From JBGTIS01 sp041745535 (GTDB lineage Bacteria > Bacteroidota > Bacteroidia > Cytophagales > Cyclobacteriaceae): a stretch of 13,439 nt of DNA. Under the pieces are notes generated by a model. That model was not told where the DNA came from. It was given only the letters and a program-made list of their open reading frames with translations, and did no database searches. The position numbers and the translations under genes were made by a program. Where the stretch lies: NCBI GenBank assembly GCA_041745535.1, contig JBGTIS010000289.1, positions 1 to 13,439 on the forward strand. Direction: 5' to 3'. Positions 1 to 7,981 of the stretch are shown here, in pieces. Each line of letters begins with the position of its first letter. The first letter of the stretch is position 1.

Positions 1-27
1 GTAACCAGAACCTTAACCACCTGACCT

Positions 28-1179
28 ATGAAACCTAGTTTTACCTTCCTTTTTACAGTTATGTTGCTGGCCCTGCTGAATTCTACGGCAATTTTTGCCC
101 AGGGAGCTATTACCTTGCCGCCCAGTGGCGATAACCAGAAAAGTGTAGTCACCCAATACCTGGGTTCGCTGGCGCATGTAACTGTTACTTATAATAGCCC
201 AAACGTTACCGGCCCTGATGGTACCGATCGTACCGGCCACATCTGGGGCGAACTGGTGCCCTATGGACTTACCGATCTGGGATTTGGTAATCGCAATCCG
301 GCACCCTGGCGGGCCGGCGCCAATGAAAATACCACCATCACTTTTTCCCACGATATGCAGCTTGAAGGTAAACCAATTGAAGCGGGTACCTACGGTTTGC
401 ATTTAATTGTAGAGGAAAATGAACCATGGACCCTGATTCTTTCTAACAATGCCACGGCCTGGGGCAGTTTTTTTTACGATGAAAAAGACGATGCCCTGCG
501 GGTAGCGGTAACACCACAAGAAGCTGAATACCACGAATGGCTCACTTATGAATTTACCGATCGACAGCCCGACCAGACTACGGTCGCGCTGTTCTGGGAA
601 AATAAAATGGTTCCCTTTACAATCAAAGTGCAGGATATGTCAGGCCAATATGTGGAGAACATAAAAAAGGAACTGGAATCATCGCCAGGTTTTTCCTGGC
701 AGAACTGGAATGCCGCCGCCCAATATTGTTTAACGAACAACACCCATTTGGAAGAAGGATTGGCCTGGGCAGAAAATGCCATCAGTTTACCCTTTATTGG
801 GGAAGAAAATTTTTCTACCCTCCAAACCAAAGCACAACTGTTGGATAAACTTGGTAGAACTGCTGAAGGTGAAAAGATAATGATGCAGGCCATTAATCAT
901 CCTACGGCTACCGTATTGGGAATACACACTTATGGCCGGCAATTAGTCAGTTTGGGAGAAAAAGAAAAAGGACTGGAAGTGTTTAAACTGAACGCGGAAA
1001 AATTTCCCGATACCTGGCCGGTCAATGTAGGTTTGGCCCGGGGTTATGCGGCCGTTGGTGATTACAAGAAAGCCTTGAAATACGCGAAAATGGCGTATGA
1101 AGAAGCGCCGGACGAACTGAATAAAACCAGCCTGCAGGCAGCCGTACGGAAACTGGAGAAAGGGGAGGACATCAATTAA
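28..1179 (+). CDS. Exported DUF2911 domain protein with C-terminal TPR-like repeats
   Basis: This is a 383-aa protein of the DUF2911 family, whose biochemical role is unknown. Residues 1-25 form a typical signal peptide: Lys at position 3, a hydrophobic core, and small residues before a likely cleavage after FAQ. A periplasmic or secreted location is inferred. The DUF2911 part spans about residues 35-200 and shows the family hallmarks WRAGANENTTITFS, an EAGTYGLH turn, then WTLILSNN followed by WG, and FYDEKDDALRV. From about residue 220 the protein is alpha-helical, and residues 285-375 look like two or three degenerate TPRs (for example VGLARGYAAVGDYKKALKYA). DUF2911 proteins with a helical TPR tail are common in Bacteroidota. 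The ATG at 28 is chosen because it starts the signal peptide directly; no Shine-Dalgarno sequence precedes it. The gene converges on the helicase gene with only 8 bp between stop codons. The family call is strong, the function unknown. Confidence 0.9.
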   Translation: MKPSFTFLFTVMLLALLNSTAIFAQGAITLPPSGDNQKSVVTQYLGSLAHVTVTYNSPNVTGPDGTDRTGHIWGELVPYGLTDLGFGNRNPAPWRAGANENTTITFSHDMQLEGKPIEAGTYGLHLIVEENEPWTLILSNNATAWGSFFYDEKDDALRVAVTPQEAEYHEWLTYEFTDRQPDQTTVALFWENKMVPFTIKVQDMSGQYVENIKKELESSPGFSWQNWNAAAQYCLTNNTHLEEGLAWAENAISLPFIGEENFSTLQTKAQLLDKLGRTAEGEKIMMQAINHPTATVLGIHTYGRQLVSLGEKEKGLEVFKLNAEKFPDTWPVNVGLARGYAAVGDYKKALKYAKMAYEEAPDELNKTSLQAAVRKLEKGEDIN

Positions 1180-1187
1180 AATGGGTG

Positions 1188-4100
1188 CTACGAAAGTGTA
1201 AATAAACTTTTAAGATCTTTATCAGAAAGTTCGCCAATCCATTGTTCGCCCTGTGAAACGGCCAGGTCAGCCAGCTCTCTTTTTTCCATAATCATCTGGT
1301 TGATCTTTTCTTCAAAAGTCCCTTGGGTAATCAGGCGGTACACGAACACATTCTTCTGCTGCCCGATGCGGTAAGCCCGGTCGGTTGCCTGTGCTTCTAC
1401 CGCCGGGTTCCACCAAAGGTCGTAGTGGATTACATGGTTGGCCTGGGTAAGATTGAGGCCGGTACCGCCGGCTTTCAAAGATAGAATCATGGTATTGATC
1501 TCTGGTTGGTGCTGAAAGTTTTCCACCATCTCATCCCGTTGCTTCCGGCTGCATCCGCCATGCAGAAACAAGGGCTGGGTATGGTAAACCTGGCTGATAA
1601 ACTGCCGCAACAGATCGCCCATTTCTCTGAACTGGGTAAAAATCAGTACTTTCTCCCGCTGCTCATACATCTCATCCAGCAGGCCAATGAGCCGCTGTGC
1701 TTTGCCCGATAGCGTGAAGTTTTTATCGCCACGTTTCAGGTATTGTACCGGATGATTGCATACCTGTTTCAGTGCGATGATCAGCTTAAATACCAGCCCC
1801 CTGCGTTCTATGCCTTCCAACGTTTCTATCTGCTTCATAATCTCATTTACCACATTCTGATAAATAGCGGCCTGCTCATTTGTAAGGGTACAGTATTCAT
1901 CGGTACTGATCTTTTCCGGCAAGTCACTGATGATACTTTTGTCGGTTTTGACACGCCGCATGATAAACGGTGATACGATTTTCCGAAAATTATTCAGTTT
2001 ATGCTGATCCTGCTCTACTTCAATGGGATAGGAAAAATCGCGCAGAAAAGGTTTCAGTCCTCCCAGGTAACCTTTGTTGGTAAAATCCATAATGCTCCAG
2101 TACTCGCTCAGCCGATTTTCTACCGGGGTGCCGCTCATGGCCATACGAATATCAGCTTTGAGCTTTTTGATGGCTTTGGTTTGTGCTGTACCTGGGTTTT
2201 TAATATTCTGCGCTTCATCAATTACCAATGTGTGCCACTTTAATTTTGACAAAGCTTTGTCATCGCTTCGGGCAATGCCATAGGTGGTGAGCATTATGTC
2301 AAAATCATTTTCCGGGAAGGCACGTTTGGGGCCATGATAGGTATGCCATCGTAGCTTAGGCGCAAACCTGTCTATTTCCTTCTGCCAGTTGGTCAATAGC
2401 GTAGTGGGTACCACCACCAAAGCTTTTTTCTTGTCTAAATACCCTTCTTCTTTAAATTTGAGCAGCGTAGCAATTACCTGCAAGGTTTTCCCCAGTCCCA
2501 TGTCATCGGCGATAATGCTGCCGAAGCCAATCCGACTGTTTTTGTACAGCCAGGCATAACCCCGTACCTGATACGGGCGCAACGTTGCCTGCAAGTGCCG
2601 CGGGAGTTTCACCGCTTCGGTATCCAACAAATCGAGAAGCAGCTTTTGTGCCTGCCTGCTCAGGTGTATCCCTGCTCCTTCATATTCTTCCATCAAAGCA
2701 GTCTGCAACAAGCTCTGTCCCGACAACTCGGGTGGATTTTCCAGTTGGTCTACCAGTTTCTTTATTTCTTCCGGATTAAGATACACGTACTGATCTCTGA
2801 TCCTGACAATGCCCGACATGCCTTTGACCAGTTGTAAAAATTCTTCTGCCGACAGTTGGGTTTCTCCAATCGCGATCTGCCACTTGTAAGTCAGCATCTG
2901 ATCTATATTCAAAAAATGTTTGGTAATCCCCTTTTCATCAGCGTCCATCATCATGGACAATGCCGGACGCATAAGTTTCTGTAAGCTTTTGGGAAGCAGC
3001 ACATCAATGCCCAGCAGCCGGATTACGGGAAGGGTCTGTAAAAAAATACCGGCAAAAGACGCGCCATCTACGTACAATGTTTTTTCTCCCTGGCTGGCAA
3101 TAATGGTGGAAAGTCGCGGAAAATAGTTGATCAGCAGTGCGATATCCTGTAGCACAGCATGGCGCAGTTCCCGAAAAGTTTCCTGCCGGAATACTTCCTG
3201 TAAAGGAACAGGCTCTTCATAGGAACCTTTTTTCTGCCTGACCAAAAGCTCTATGGCAAAGCCAGCATCAGGAGCTATTAACTCCTGTTCACGAATGCGG
3301 ATAACCGGCACTACATTTTTTTCAGCGAGAAAAAAGCGACGCAGCCAGAGGTAAATGGTGATCGGATATTCTCTGGTTTCAAAACTGTGGGCTTTTAGGT
3401 GGTCGCTTCCAAAGAAAACACGACCTGCCGCTTCGTAGTCGTATGGGTGCTGGCTCATCAGGTCGGTAAGGAAAGCCCCGATAAGATAAACCGCCTGCTC
3501 CTGGGGAGGAAAATAGTGGCTCCTGCCATCGGTGTAAACAGACAATGTTCCTGGCGGAATTTGAGTGGCTATTTGTTCAATAACCTGCCGAACCGCGTTA
3601 TTGAGTAGCGCCGGAAACCAGAAGATGGTATAATTCTGGCTACCTGTGCCAAAAATCCGCGGAACAAGAGCCCCCTGCCTTAGCAATACCAGGCTGCACC
3701 GGTACAACAACGAAAAAGCCTGTACGGTCGGCGCATACCGGCTAAGGCGCTCCGGATTCAGTGCTTTCAGCCATTCAGCCAGAAATTCCATCGGATGTGA
3801 ATGTTGACGAGGGTTTTCCTGTGCCTGCCCATTGGTATTAAGAAAACGCAGTTGTGTGATGGCCAATTGGTCACTAAATTGAACTTCAATATGCGCCACG
3901 GCTTCCGGCGGAAGCAGATTAGAAGCAGATTTCTCCGCCGAACGAACAGTGATTTCCAGTAGTTTTTTCGCTTCCCTGGCCCCGCTTTTTAAGGCTTTCG
4001 CATAAATCTCCCTGAAATCACCTTCCGGATAAAACAAGGGATTGGGCGTAAGTAAAGATAATAACTCATCCCGACATTCAGGAATGGTACTCAGATCAGG

Positions 4101-4715
4101 CAGAACAGCAGCTTTCGGCAAAGGTTGAGGTGGCTCAGCCAGCAGTTGTTGGGTGAGTTGGTGTACCGTAGGAATTTCGTCCATCGCGGGGCGGGCATCA
4201 GTAAAGCCTTTTTCCCGCAAAACTTTTGGCAGATCCATACCATGCAGCTCAAAAATCAGGAAAGGGTTTTTATCAATCTCATTAGCGATTAAATAAATTA
4301 CAGCGGCAATATGCTTACAGGGCATGGCATCGTCGGGGCAATCGCACCGTGCATCCATATCGCTCCAGCTAAATGGGAAGAGGTGGATACCCTGGCGGCT
4401 GAGTACCTCATTAATCTTGGATGGTAGCTCACGAGAAATTAGTTGAGAGAGGAAAACAGGGTTATCTGTTATACAATGAAAGATTGTTTCTTTTTCCGCA
4501 TTGGTAAACGCTGTAACGGCTACGGTTACTTTGTAGGGCCTGGGCCGCGAGCCCTGTACTTTGGCATTCACGGTGTTGCCAACTATAATAATGTCGTAGG
4601 CTTTGCCATTGCGTGCGTAGGATTTACCACGGGGCAGGCGGTTGCTGAAGTCAATATCGTTAAAGGCATTCAGCCAATGTTGACCCCACCAGGTATAGCC
4701 AAACTGTTTGATCAT
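1188..4715 (-). CDS. SWIM zinc-finger SNF2-family helicase/ATPase
   Basis: This 1175-aa protein is a bacterial SNF2-family (superfamily 2) double-stranded-DNA translocase. Near the N-terminus is a SWIM zinc finger, CxCx6CxH, with Cys124, Cys126, Cys133 and His135, which probably binds DNA or protein. Residues about 150-690 are a long middle region that matches the position of the SNF2-associated domain of bacterial members. The ATPase core occupies about 705-1150: Walker A DDMGLGKT (737-744), the Walker B/DEAH-like box DEAQ (833-836), SGTP (861-864), and in the second RecA lobe LSLKAGGTGLNL (1079-1090) and motif VI QATDRAYRIGQ (1109-1119). All catalytic motifs are intact. Bacterial SNF2 proteins act in transcription recycling, DNA repair or defence, and nothing here decides which. 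The neighbours show no methylase, nuclease or other defence partner. It is divergent from the phosphoesterase gene. The start at 4715 gives an MIKQFGYTWWGQHW N-terminus, which is usual for SWIM-SNF2 proteins. Confidence 0.95.
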   Translation of the reverse strand: MIKQFGYTWWGQHWLNAFNDIDFSNRLPRGKSYARNGKAYDIIIVGNTVNAKVQGSRPRPYKVTVAVTAFTNAEKETIFHCITDNPVFLSQLISRELPSKINEVLSRQGIHLFPFSWSDMDARCDCPDDAMPCKHIAAVIYLIANEIDKNPFLIFELHGMDLPKVLREKGFTDARPAMDEIPTVHQLTQQLLAEPPQPLPKAAVLPDLSTIPECRDELLSLLTPNPLFYPEGDFREIYAKALKSGAREAKKLLEITVRSAEKSASNLLPPEAVAHIEVQFSDQLAITQLRFLNTNGQAQENPRQHSHPMEFLAEWLKALNPERLSRYAPTVQAFSLLYRCSLVLLRQGALVPRIFGTGSQNYTIFWFPALLNNAVRQVIEQIATQIPPGTLSVYTDGRSHYFPPQEQAVYLIGAFLTDLMSQHPYDYEAAGRVFFGSDHLKAHSFETREYPITIYLWLRRFFLAEKNVVPVIRIREQELIAPDAGFAIELLVRQKKGSYEEPVPLQEVFRQETFRELRHAVLQDIALLINYFPRLSTIIASQGEKTLYVDGASFAGIFLQTLPVIRLLGIDVLLPKSLQKLMRPALSMMMDADEKGITKHFLNIDQMLTYKWQIAIGETQLSAEEFLQLVKGMSGIVRIRDQYVYLNPEEIKKLVDQLENPPELSGQSLLQTALMEEYEGAGIHLSRQAQKLLLDLLDTEAVKLPRHLQATLRPYQVRGYAWLYKNSRIGFGSIIADDMGLGKTLQVIATLLKFKEEGYLDKKKALVVVPTTLLTNWQKEIDRFAPKLRWHTYHGPKRAFPENDFDIMLTTYGIARSDDKALSKLKWHTLVIDEAQNIKNPGTAQTKAIKKLKADIRMAMSGTPVENRLSEYWSIMDFTNKGYLGGLKPFLRDFSYPIEVEQDQHKLNNFRKIVSPFIMRRVKTDKSIISDLPEKISTDEYCTLTNEQAAIYQNVVNEIMKQIETLEGIERRGLVFKLIIALKQVCNHPVQYLKRGDKNFTLSGKAQRLIGLLDEMYEQREKVLIFTQFREMGDLLRQFISQVYHTQPLFLHGGCSRKQRDEMVENFQHQPEINTMILSLKAGGTGLNLTQANHVIHYDLWWNPAVEAQATDRAYRIGQQKNVFVYRLITQGTFEEKINQMIMEKRELADLAVSQGEQWIGELSDKDLKSLFTLS

Positions 4716-4772
4716 GAATTTACTACATTAGAAAGTCAAAAAACGTAGGTCGCCCGAACAAAAAACGCGATA

Positions 4773-4788
4773 TACTTTTCCAAAAGTA
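4773..4788. promoter_or_regulatory. Candidate operator dyad overlapping a helicase -7 element
   Basis: Perfect inverted repeat TACTTTT-CC-AAAAGTA, with 7-bp arms and a 2-bp spacer. It overlaps the possible minus-strand -7 element TACTTTTG. Such a placement would suit a repressor site, but 7-bp arms are expected by chance several times in a window of this size. Confidence 0.3.
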
Positions 4789-4848
4789 GAGCAAACCTAA
4801 GGTAATTGAAAAAATAGTAGGTAAATTTTAAAGGTTTAATCATCGGCA

Positions 4849-4869
4849 ATTACTTTCTGAAACAGTAAT
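4849..4869. promoter_or_regulatory. Candidate operator dyad upstream of the phosphoesterase gene
   Basis: Inverted repeat ATTACT (4849-4854) and AGTAAT (4864-4869) with a 9-bp spacer that itself contains TTC/GAA symmetry. It lies 64 bp upstream of the phosphoesterase ATG. This could be a transcription-factor site or a chance dyad. Confidence 0.25.
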
Positions 4870-4932
4870 ATGCTAATGTGGTTAATTAAGATAGCCAAAA
4901 ATTAAATACATTTAAAAAGAAAACAACAGTTC

Positions 4933-6687
4933 ATGCAGTTCAAAAGGAAAGAAATGGTAGGTTGGTACAAGGTAAAACAGCTGGCCACAGTTGGTTTAAA
5001 AGCCCTGGTTTCCACCCTGTTTGGTAACTATGCCGATCGACGTGAATTACAGGCCGCGCTGAGCGGTCCGGAAGTTTATAATTTTAGTGAACAGGAGGAT
5101 ATTTGGTTCGATTATGTCGCCGATATAGGAGATGGATTCAATAGCGTTTATTCAGTGGCTACCCTGCTGGCGCGAAACCAGCTTTCGCTGGGTGGTATTC
5201 CAACCAACCGGGGAAAAATTTTAATTATGGGTGGCGACCAGGTGTATCCCACTCCTGAAATTGAAGAATATGACAATCGGTTGCGCGGGCCTTATCAGGC
5301 GGCCTATCCCCAATGTGAAGATACGCATCAGCCAGCGCTTTTTGCCATCCCAGGCAACCACGACTGGTACGATGGACTGACCAACTTTTTAAAAGTATTC
5401 TGCCAGGGAAGGCATATTGGTAATTGGAAAACGCGGCAAAAAAGAAGTTATTTCGCCGTCAAATTACCCCATCATTACTGGATCTGGGGCATTGATATTC
5501 AGCTTAACTCTGATATTGATCAACCGCAGAAAAACTATTTCAAGGATGTGGCGGAAAACAGCATGGAGCCGGGCGATAAGGTGATTTTGTGTACGGCCGA
5601 ACCGAGTTGGGTTTTCAAAGATCGTTACCGGATGCACGACTCATTCGACCGGTTAAAGTTTTTCGAGAATAAATTTATTTATCATTATCAATTTCAACTG
5701 GTAGCTACTTTAACCGGAGATATGCACCATTATGCCCGGTATGCCGAAATGGTAGATGGACAGGAAAAAAGCCAGCGGATAACGGCTGGGGGAGGTGGCG
5801 CTTTCTTAAATCCCACTCATAATCTGAATCAGCACCTGAAAAAAATAGAAGAAGAACACCTGGAATTAAAAGCTGTTTTTCCAGATGTGGAAACTTCCAG
5901 GAAGCTGGCTTTTGAAACCTTGCTGTTCCCTTATTTCAACAAAAGTTTTTCCTTCCTGTTGGGAATTTTTTATCTGCTATTGGCCTGGGTAATGGAAACC
6001 GATGCCATTTATGTAAGCAGCTATGCCGAACAACTTACGGAGGGCTATGCCGGTGAATCGCTGATGTACGAACTGAGTCAGCTTACTACCCTTGAATCGG
6101 CCATGCGGGCTATTTTCAGGGTAATGATTCACAGTCCGTTGTCGTTTATTTTATGCGGTACGCTCGTTATCAGTTTCTCCTGGTTTGCCGATTCGCATGT
6201 AGGCAAAATCAAACATTTATGGATAACAGGCATTTTGCATGGCCTATTTCAGCTAATTACAGGCTTTCTGCTGCTTTGGCTTTTCTCAATTATCAACCTG
6301 AAACTGTTAGGACTTTCCCTGGTTTCTGTAAGTCAGGTAAGCCTGATCACCTTCGAGATGCTCATTATTGGCAGCATCGCCGGTGGCGTAATTATGGGCG
6401 TATACCTGTTAATCAGCAGTCTGGTGCTGGGCATGCACGATACCGAAGCTTTTTCAGCCATCCGGTGTCCGCACTATAAAAATTTTCTTCGGTTTCACCT
6501 AACCGAAGACGAACTCATTATTTATCCGGTAGGCATAGAAAAAGTGGTTACTGATTGGAAGCTTGTTTCAAAAGAAGAGGAACAACCCGTTTTTGAAGGA
6601 GAGCCGGTAGAAGCCCATCTGATTGAGCAGCCCATTGTAATCAAACGCTCTTTGCACCATATTAAGCGCGAAGCAATAAGGCGATAG
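4933..6687 (+). CDS. Membrane-associated metallophosphoesterase with PAP-like motifs
   Basis: This 584-aa protein has an N-terminal calcineurin-like metallophosphoesterase domain (about residues 55-300), which should hydrolyse a phosphoester with a dinuclear metal centre. Visible metal-ligand motifs are DIGD (64-67), GDQVY (101-105), GNHD (141-144) and GDMHH (262-266). The DxG plus GDxxY pair resembles purple acid phosphatases. The substrate is unknown. About four hydrophobic segments follow (336-354, 398-418, 430-452, 470-500), then a soluble tail with AFSAIRCPHYKNFLRFH and IIYPVGIEKV. I know this arrangement from a widespread family of bacterial metallophosphoesterases. There is no signal peptide, so the catalytic domain is most simply cytoplasmic and anchored at the inner membrane; topology is uncertain. 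A second in-frame ATG at residue 8 (4954) is an alternative start. The gene is probably monocistronic, with 121 bp before the kinase gene. Confidence 0.92.
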   Translation: MQFKRKEMVGWYKVKQLATVGLKALVSTLFGNYADRRELQAALSGPEVYNFSEQEDIWFDYVADIGDGFNSVYSVATLLARNQLSLGGIPTNRGKILIMGGDQVYPTPEIEEYDNRLRGPYQAAYPQCEDTHQPALFAIPGNHDWYDGLTNFLKVFCQGRHIGNWKTRQKRSYFAVKLPHHYWIWGIDIQLNSDIDQPQKNYFKDVAENSMEPGDKVILCTAEPSWVFKDRYRMHDSFDRLKFFENKFIYHYQFQLVATLTGDMHHYARYAEMVDGQEKSQRITAGGGGAFLNPTHNLNQHLKKIEEEHLELKAVFPDVETSRKLAFETLLFPYFNKSFSFLLGIFYLLLAWVMETDAIYVSSYAEQLTEGYAGESLMYELSQLTTLESAMRAIFRVMIHSPLSFILCGTLVISFSWFADSHVGKIKHLWITGILHGLFQLITGFLLLWLFSIINLKLLGLSLVSVSQVSLITFEMLIIGSIAGGVIMGVYLLISSLVLGMHDTEAFSAIRCPHYKNFLRFHLTEDELIIYPVGIEKVVTDWKLVSKEEEQPVFEGEPVEAHLIEQPIVIKRSLHHIKREAIRR

Positions 6688-6698
6688 TTTGATTGTGG

Positions 6699-6723
6699 CA
6701 GACATGGGGTCTGAAGTTTTCTT
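6699..6723 (+). terminator. Possible weak terminator after the phosphoesterase gene
   Basis: Stem CAGAC (6699-6703) and GTCTG (6709-6713) with an ATGGG loop, followed by the T-rich aagttttcttt, 12 bp beyond the stop codon. The stem is only 5 bp and the T run is interrupted, so any activity would be modest. Confidence 0.3.
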
Positions 6724-6777
6724 TCCCCGTCACCAGATCATGCCTCAACTTCTCACGGCCTAAAACCAATTATTCAT

Positions 6778-6785
6778 TACCTTTG
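6778..6785 (+). promoter_or_regulatory. Possible -7 promoter element of the kinase gene
   Basis: TACCTTTG matches the Bacteroidota -7 consensus TAnnTTTG and ends 23 bp before the kinase ATG at 6809. That would give a short leader. No TTTG -33 element is visible at the usual 19-21 bp spacing, so this remains a candidate. Confidence 0.3.
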
Positions 6786-6808
6786 GCAGCATTTGACCTT
6801 ATTTTAGC

Positions 6809-7912
6809 ATGTCGGGCATTGGCAGAATATCGCGAATAAAATATTTGCTGGTTTACAATGTTGTTTTCTGGATGGTGTTGTGTGTGCTTGATTTTATAAA
6901 AAGCTATACATACAGCATTTCCCTGGGGCAACCCTATCCCTGGTATAACCTGATTCGCTGGCCCTTTTCAGCCTATATTTGCTTCTGGATACTGAGTTTT
7001 CTGATTTTTAACCTGTACCTGTATGCGCGTACATTCAGCAGACGCTGGTGGATTTTATTTCACGGTATGGCTTCTGTCATTTTTGGAATTTTGCATAGAG
7101 TACTGTCCGACATTACCGGACTTTTGCTCGAAAGATTATTTCTGGAAAAAGAAACCAAAACCTGGATAGAGCTTGTTAATTTATGGCCCCATACTTTCTG
7201 GAATGCGTTTCATGGTATGATAATGTATTGGGTAGTTATATTGATATTGATCGTGTTAGACCGGTACAGGCATTTTCGCGATCAGGAAATGGTGTTGCAA
7301 GGTTTGGAAGAAAGCCTTTCTGTTTCCCGCCTTCAAACCATGAAAATTCAATTGCGACCGCATTTTTTGTTCAATGCCCTGCATACCATTGCCATGATGG
7401 TGCGCAAACAGAATCAGCAGGAAGCCGTGAACATGATTTCAGGGCTTAGCGACATGTTGCGTAGCAGTTTATCGCACGAAAATAAACAGTTTGTTACGCT
7501 GGAAGAAGAACTAACGCTGATCAACCATTATCTGAAAATTGAATCGGTGCGATACCAGGACAGGCTGGAAATAAAAATGGATATCGCGGAAAATACCCTT
7601 TCAGTAAAAATTCCGAACCTCATCCTGCAACCTATAGTAGAAAATGCCTTTAAGCATGGCGTGGCCCGTACCCTTGACAACGCCTTTTTACAAATTGGCA
7701 CCCGATTAGCAGATAATAAGCTGTTAATTGAGGTTTTTAACTCTAAAGATAATAGTCCCTTTAACTGGGATATGAACCGCTCTGAAGGCATAGGCCTAAC
7801 AAATACCCTGAAAAGGTTAATGCGACTTTATCAGGGAAATTATAAATTTCATATTTATGAAAAAGAAAATGGTATTGCTGTGCAGGTAACCTTACCGGCG
7901 AGGTATACTTAA
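6809..7912 (+). CDS. LytS-type sensor histidine kinase
   Basis: This 367-aa protein is an inner-membrane sensor kinase of the LytS/YehU type (His_kinase family). Four hydrophobic segments lie at about 12-32, 50-72, 80-100 and 133-152, with no recognisable extracellular sensor domain. A helical linker leads to the phosphoacceptor motif QLRPHFLFNAL with His185. The ATP-binding part has the N box PIVENAFKHG (275-284) and the G2 box GIGLTNT (327-333). The expected DNG-type G1 box is degenerate here (VFNSKDNSP, 309-317). The gene is followed 69 bp downstream by a LytTR response regulator on the same strand, its obvious partner. The signal sensed is unknown; related Bacteroidota pairs are mostly uncharacterised. 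The ATG at 6809 gives an N-terminus that runs directly into the first membrane helix; there is no clear ribosome-binding site. Confidence 0.95.
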   Translation: MSGIGRISRIKYLLVYNVVFWMVLCVLDFIKSYTYSISLGQPYPWYNLIRWPFSAYICFWILSFLIFNLYLYARTFSRRWWILFHGMASVIFGILHRVLSDITGLLLERLFLEKETKTWIELVNLWPHTFWNAFHGMIMYWVVILILIVLDRYRHFRDQEMVLQGLEESLSVSRLQTMKIQLRPHFLFNALHTIAMMVRKQNQQEAVNMISGLSDMLRSSLSHENKQFVTLEEELTLINHYLKIESVRYQDRLEIKMDIAENTLSVKIPNLILQPIVENAFKHGVARTLDNAFLQIGTRLADNKLLIEVFNSKDNSPFNWDMNRSEGIGLTNTLKRLMRLYQGNYKFHIYEKENGIAVQVTLPARYT

Positions 7913-7933
7913 CAAATAAATATCATTGTTAAG
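7908..7933 (+). repeat. Perfect 8-bp inverted repeat at the kinase stop codon
   Basis: CTTAACAA (7908-7915) and TTGTTAAG (7926-7933) are exact reverse complements separated by 10 bp. The left arm contains the kinase TAA stop (7910-7912), and the right arm ends 48 bp before the regulator ATG. No T tract follows, so it is not a standard terminator. It may be an intra-operon RNA hairpin that adjusts the kinase:regulator ratio, or a protein-binding site. Arms of this length can arise by chance about twice in a window this long. Confidence 0.4.
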
Positions 7934-7981
7934 AACTGGTTGATTTGCGATTTTATTCCACGTTTTTTATATTTTTAACCT

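Larger units (their letters stand above)
4716..4932. promoter_or_regulatory. Divergent intergenic promoter region
   Basis: These 217 bp separate the divergent helicase and phosphoesterase genes and must hold promoters for both. For the minus strand there are two matches to the Bacteroidota -7 consensus TAnnTTTG: TACTTTTG (4788 to 4781) and TAGGTTTG (4799 to 4792), 66-84 bp upstream of the helicase ATG. Neither has a TTTG -33 element at the right distance. I found no exact -7 match for the plus strand. The region also contains three short dyads: TACTTTT/AAAAGTA, GTAATTG (4802-4808)/CAATTAC (4847-4853), and ATTACT/AGTAAT. Which start is used is not determinable by eye. Confidence 0.45.

Noticed and set aside
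1180..1187. Terminator between the DUF2911 and helicase genes
   Set aside because: Only 8 bp separate the stop codons, and no stem-loop is visible around them.
2585..2837. Overlapping plus-strand ORFs inside the helicase gene
   Set aside because: Antisense shadows of a strongly conserved coding region, with compositionally odd translations.
4443..4748. Plus-strand ORF of 101 codons over the helicase 5' end
   Set aside because: It is antisense to the conserved start of the SNF2 protein and runs into the promoter region; its translation shows no family features.
6153..6479. 108-codon ORF in another frame of the phosphoesterase gene
   Set aside because: The main frame encodes membrane segments and a conserved tail there; the alternative frame has no recognisable pattern.
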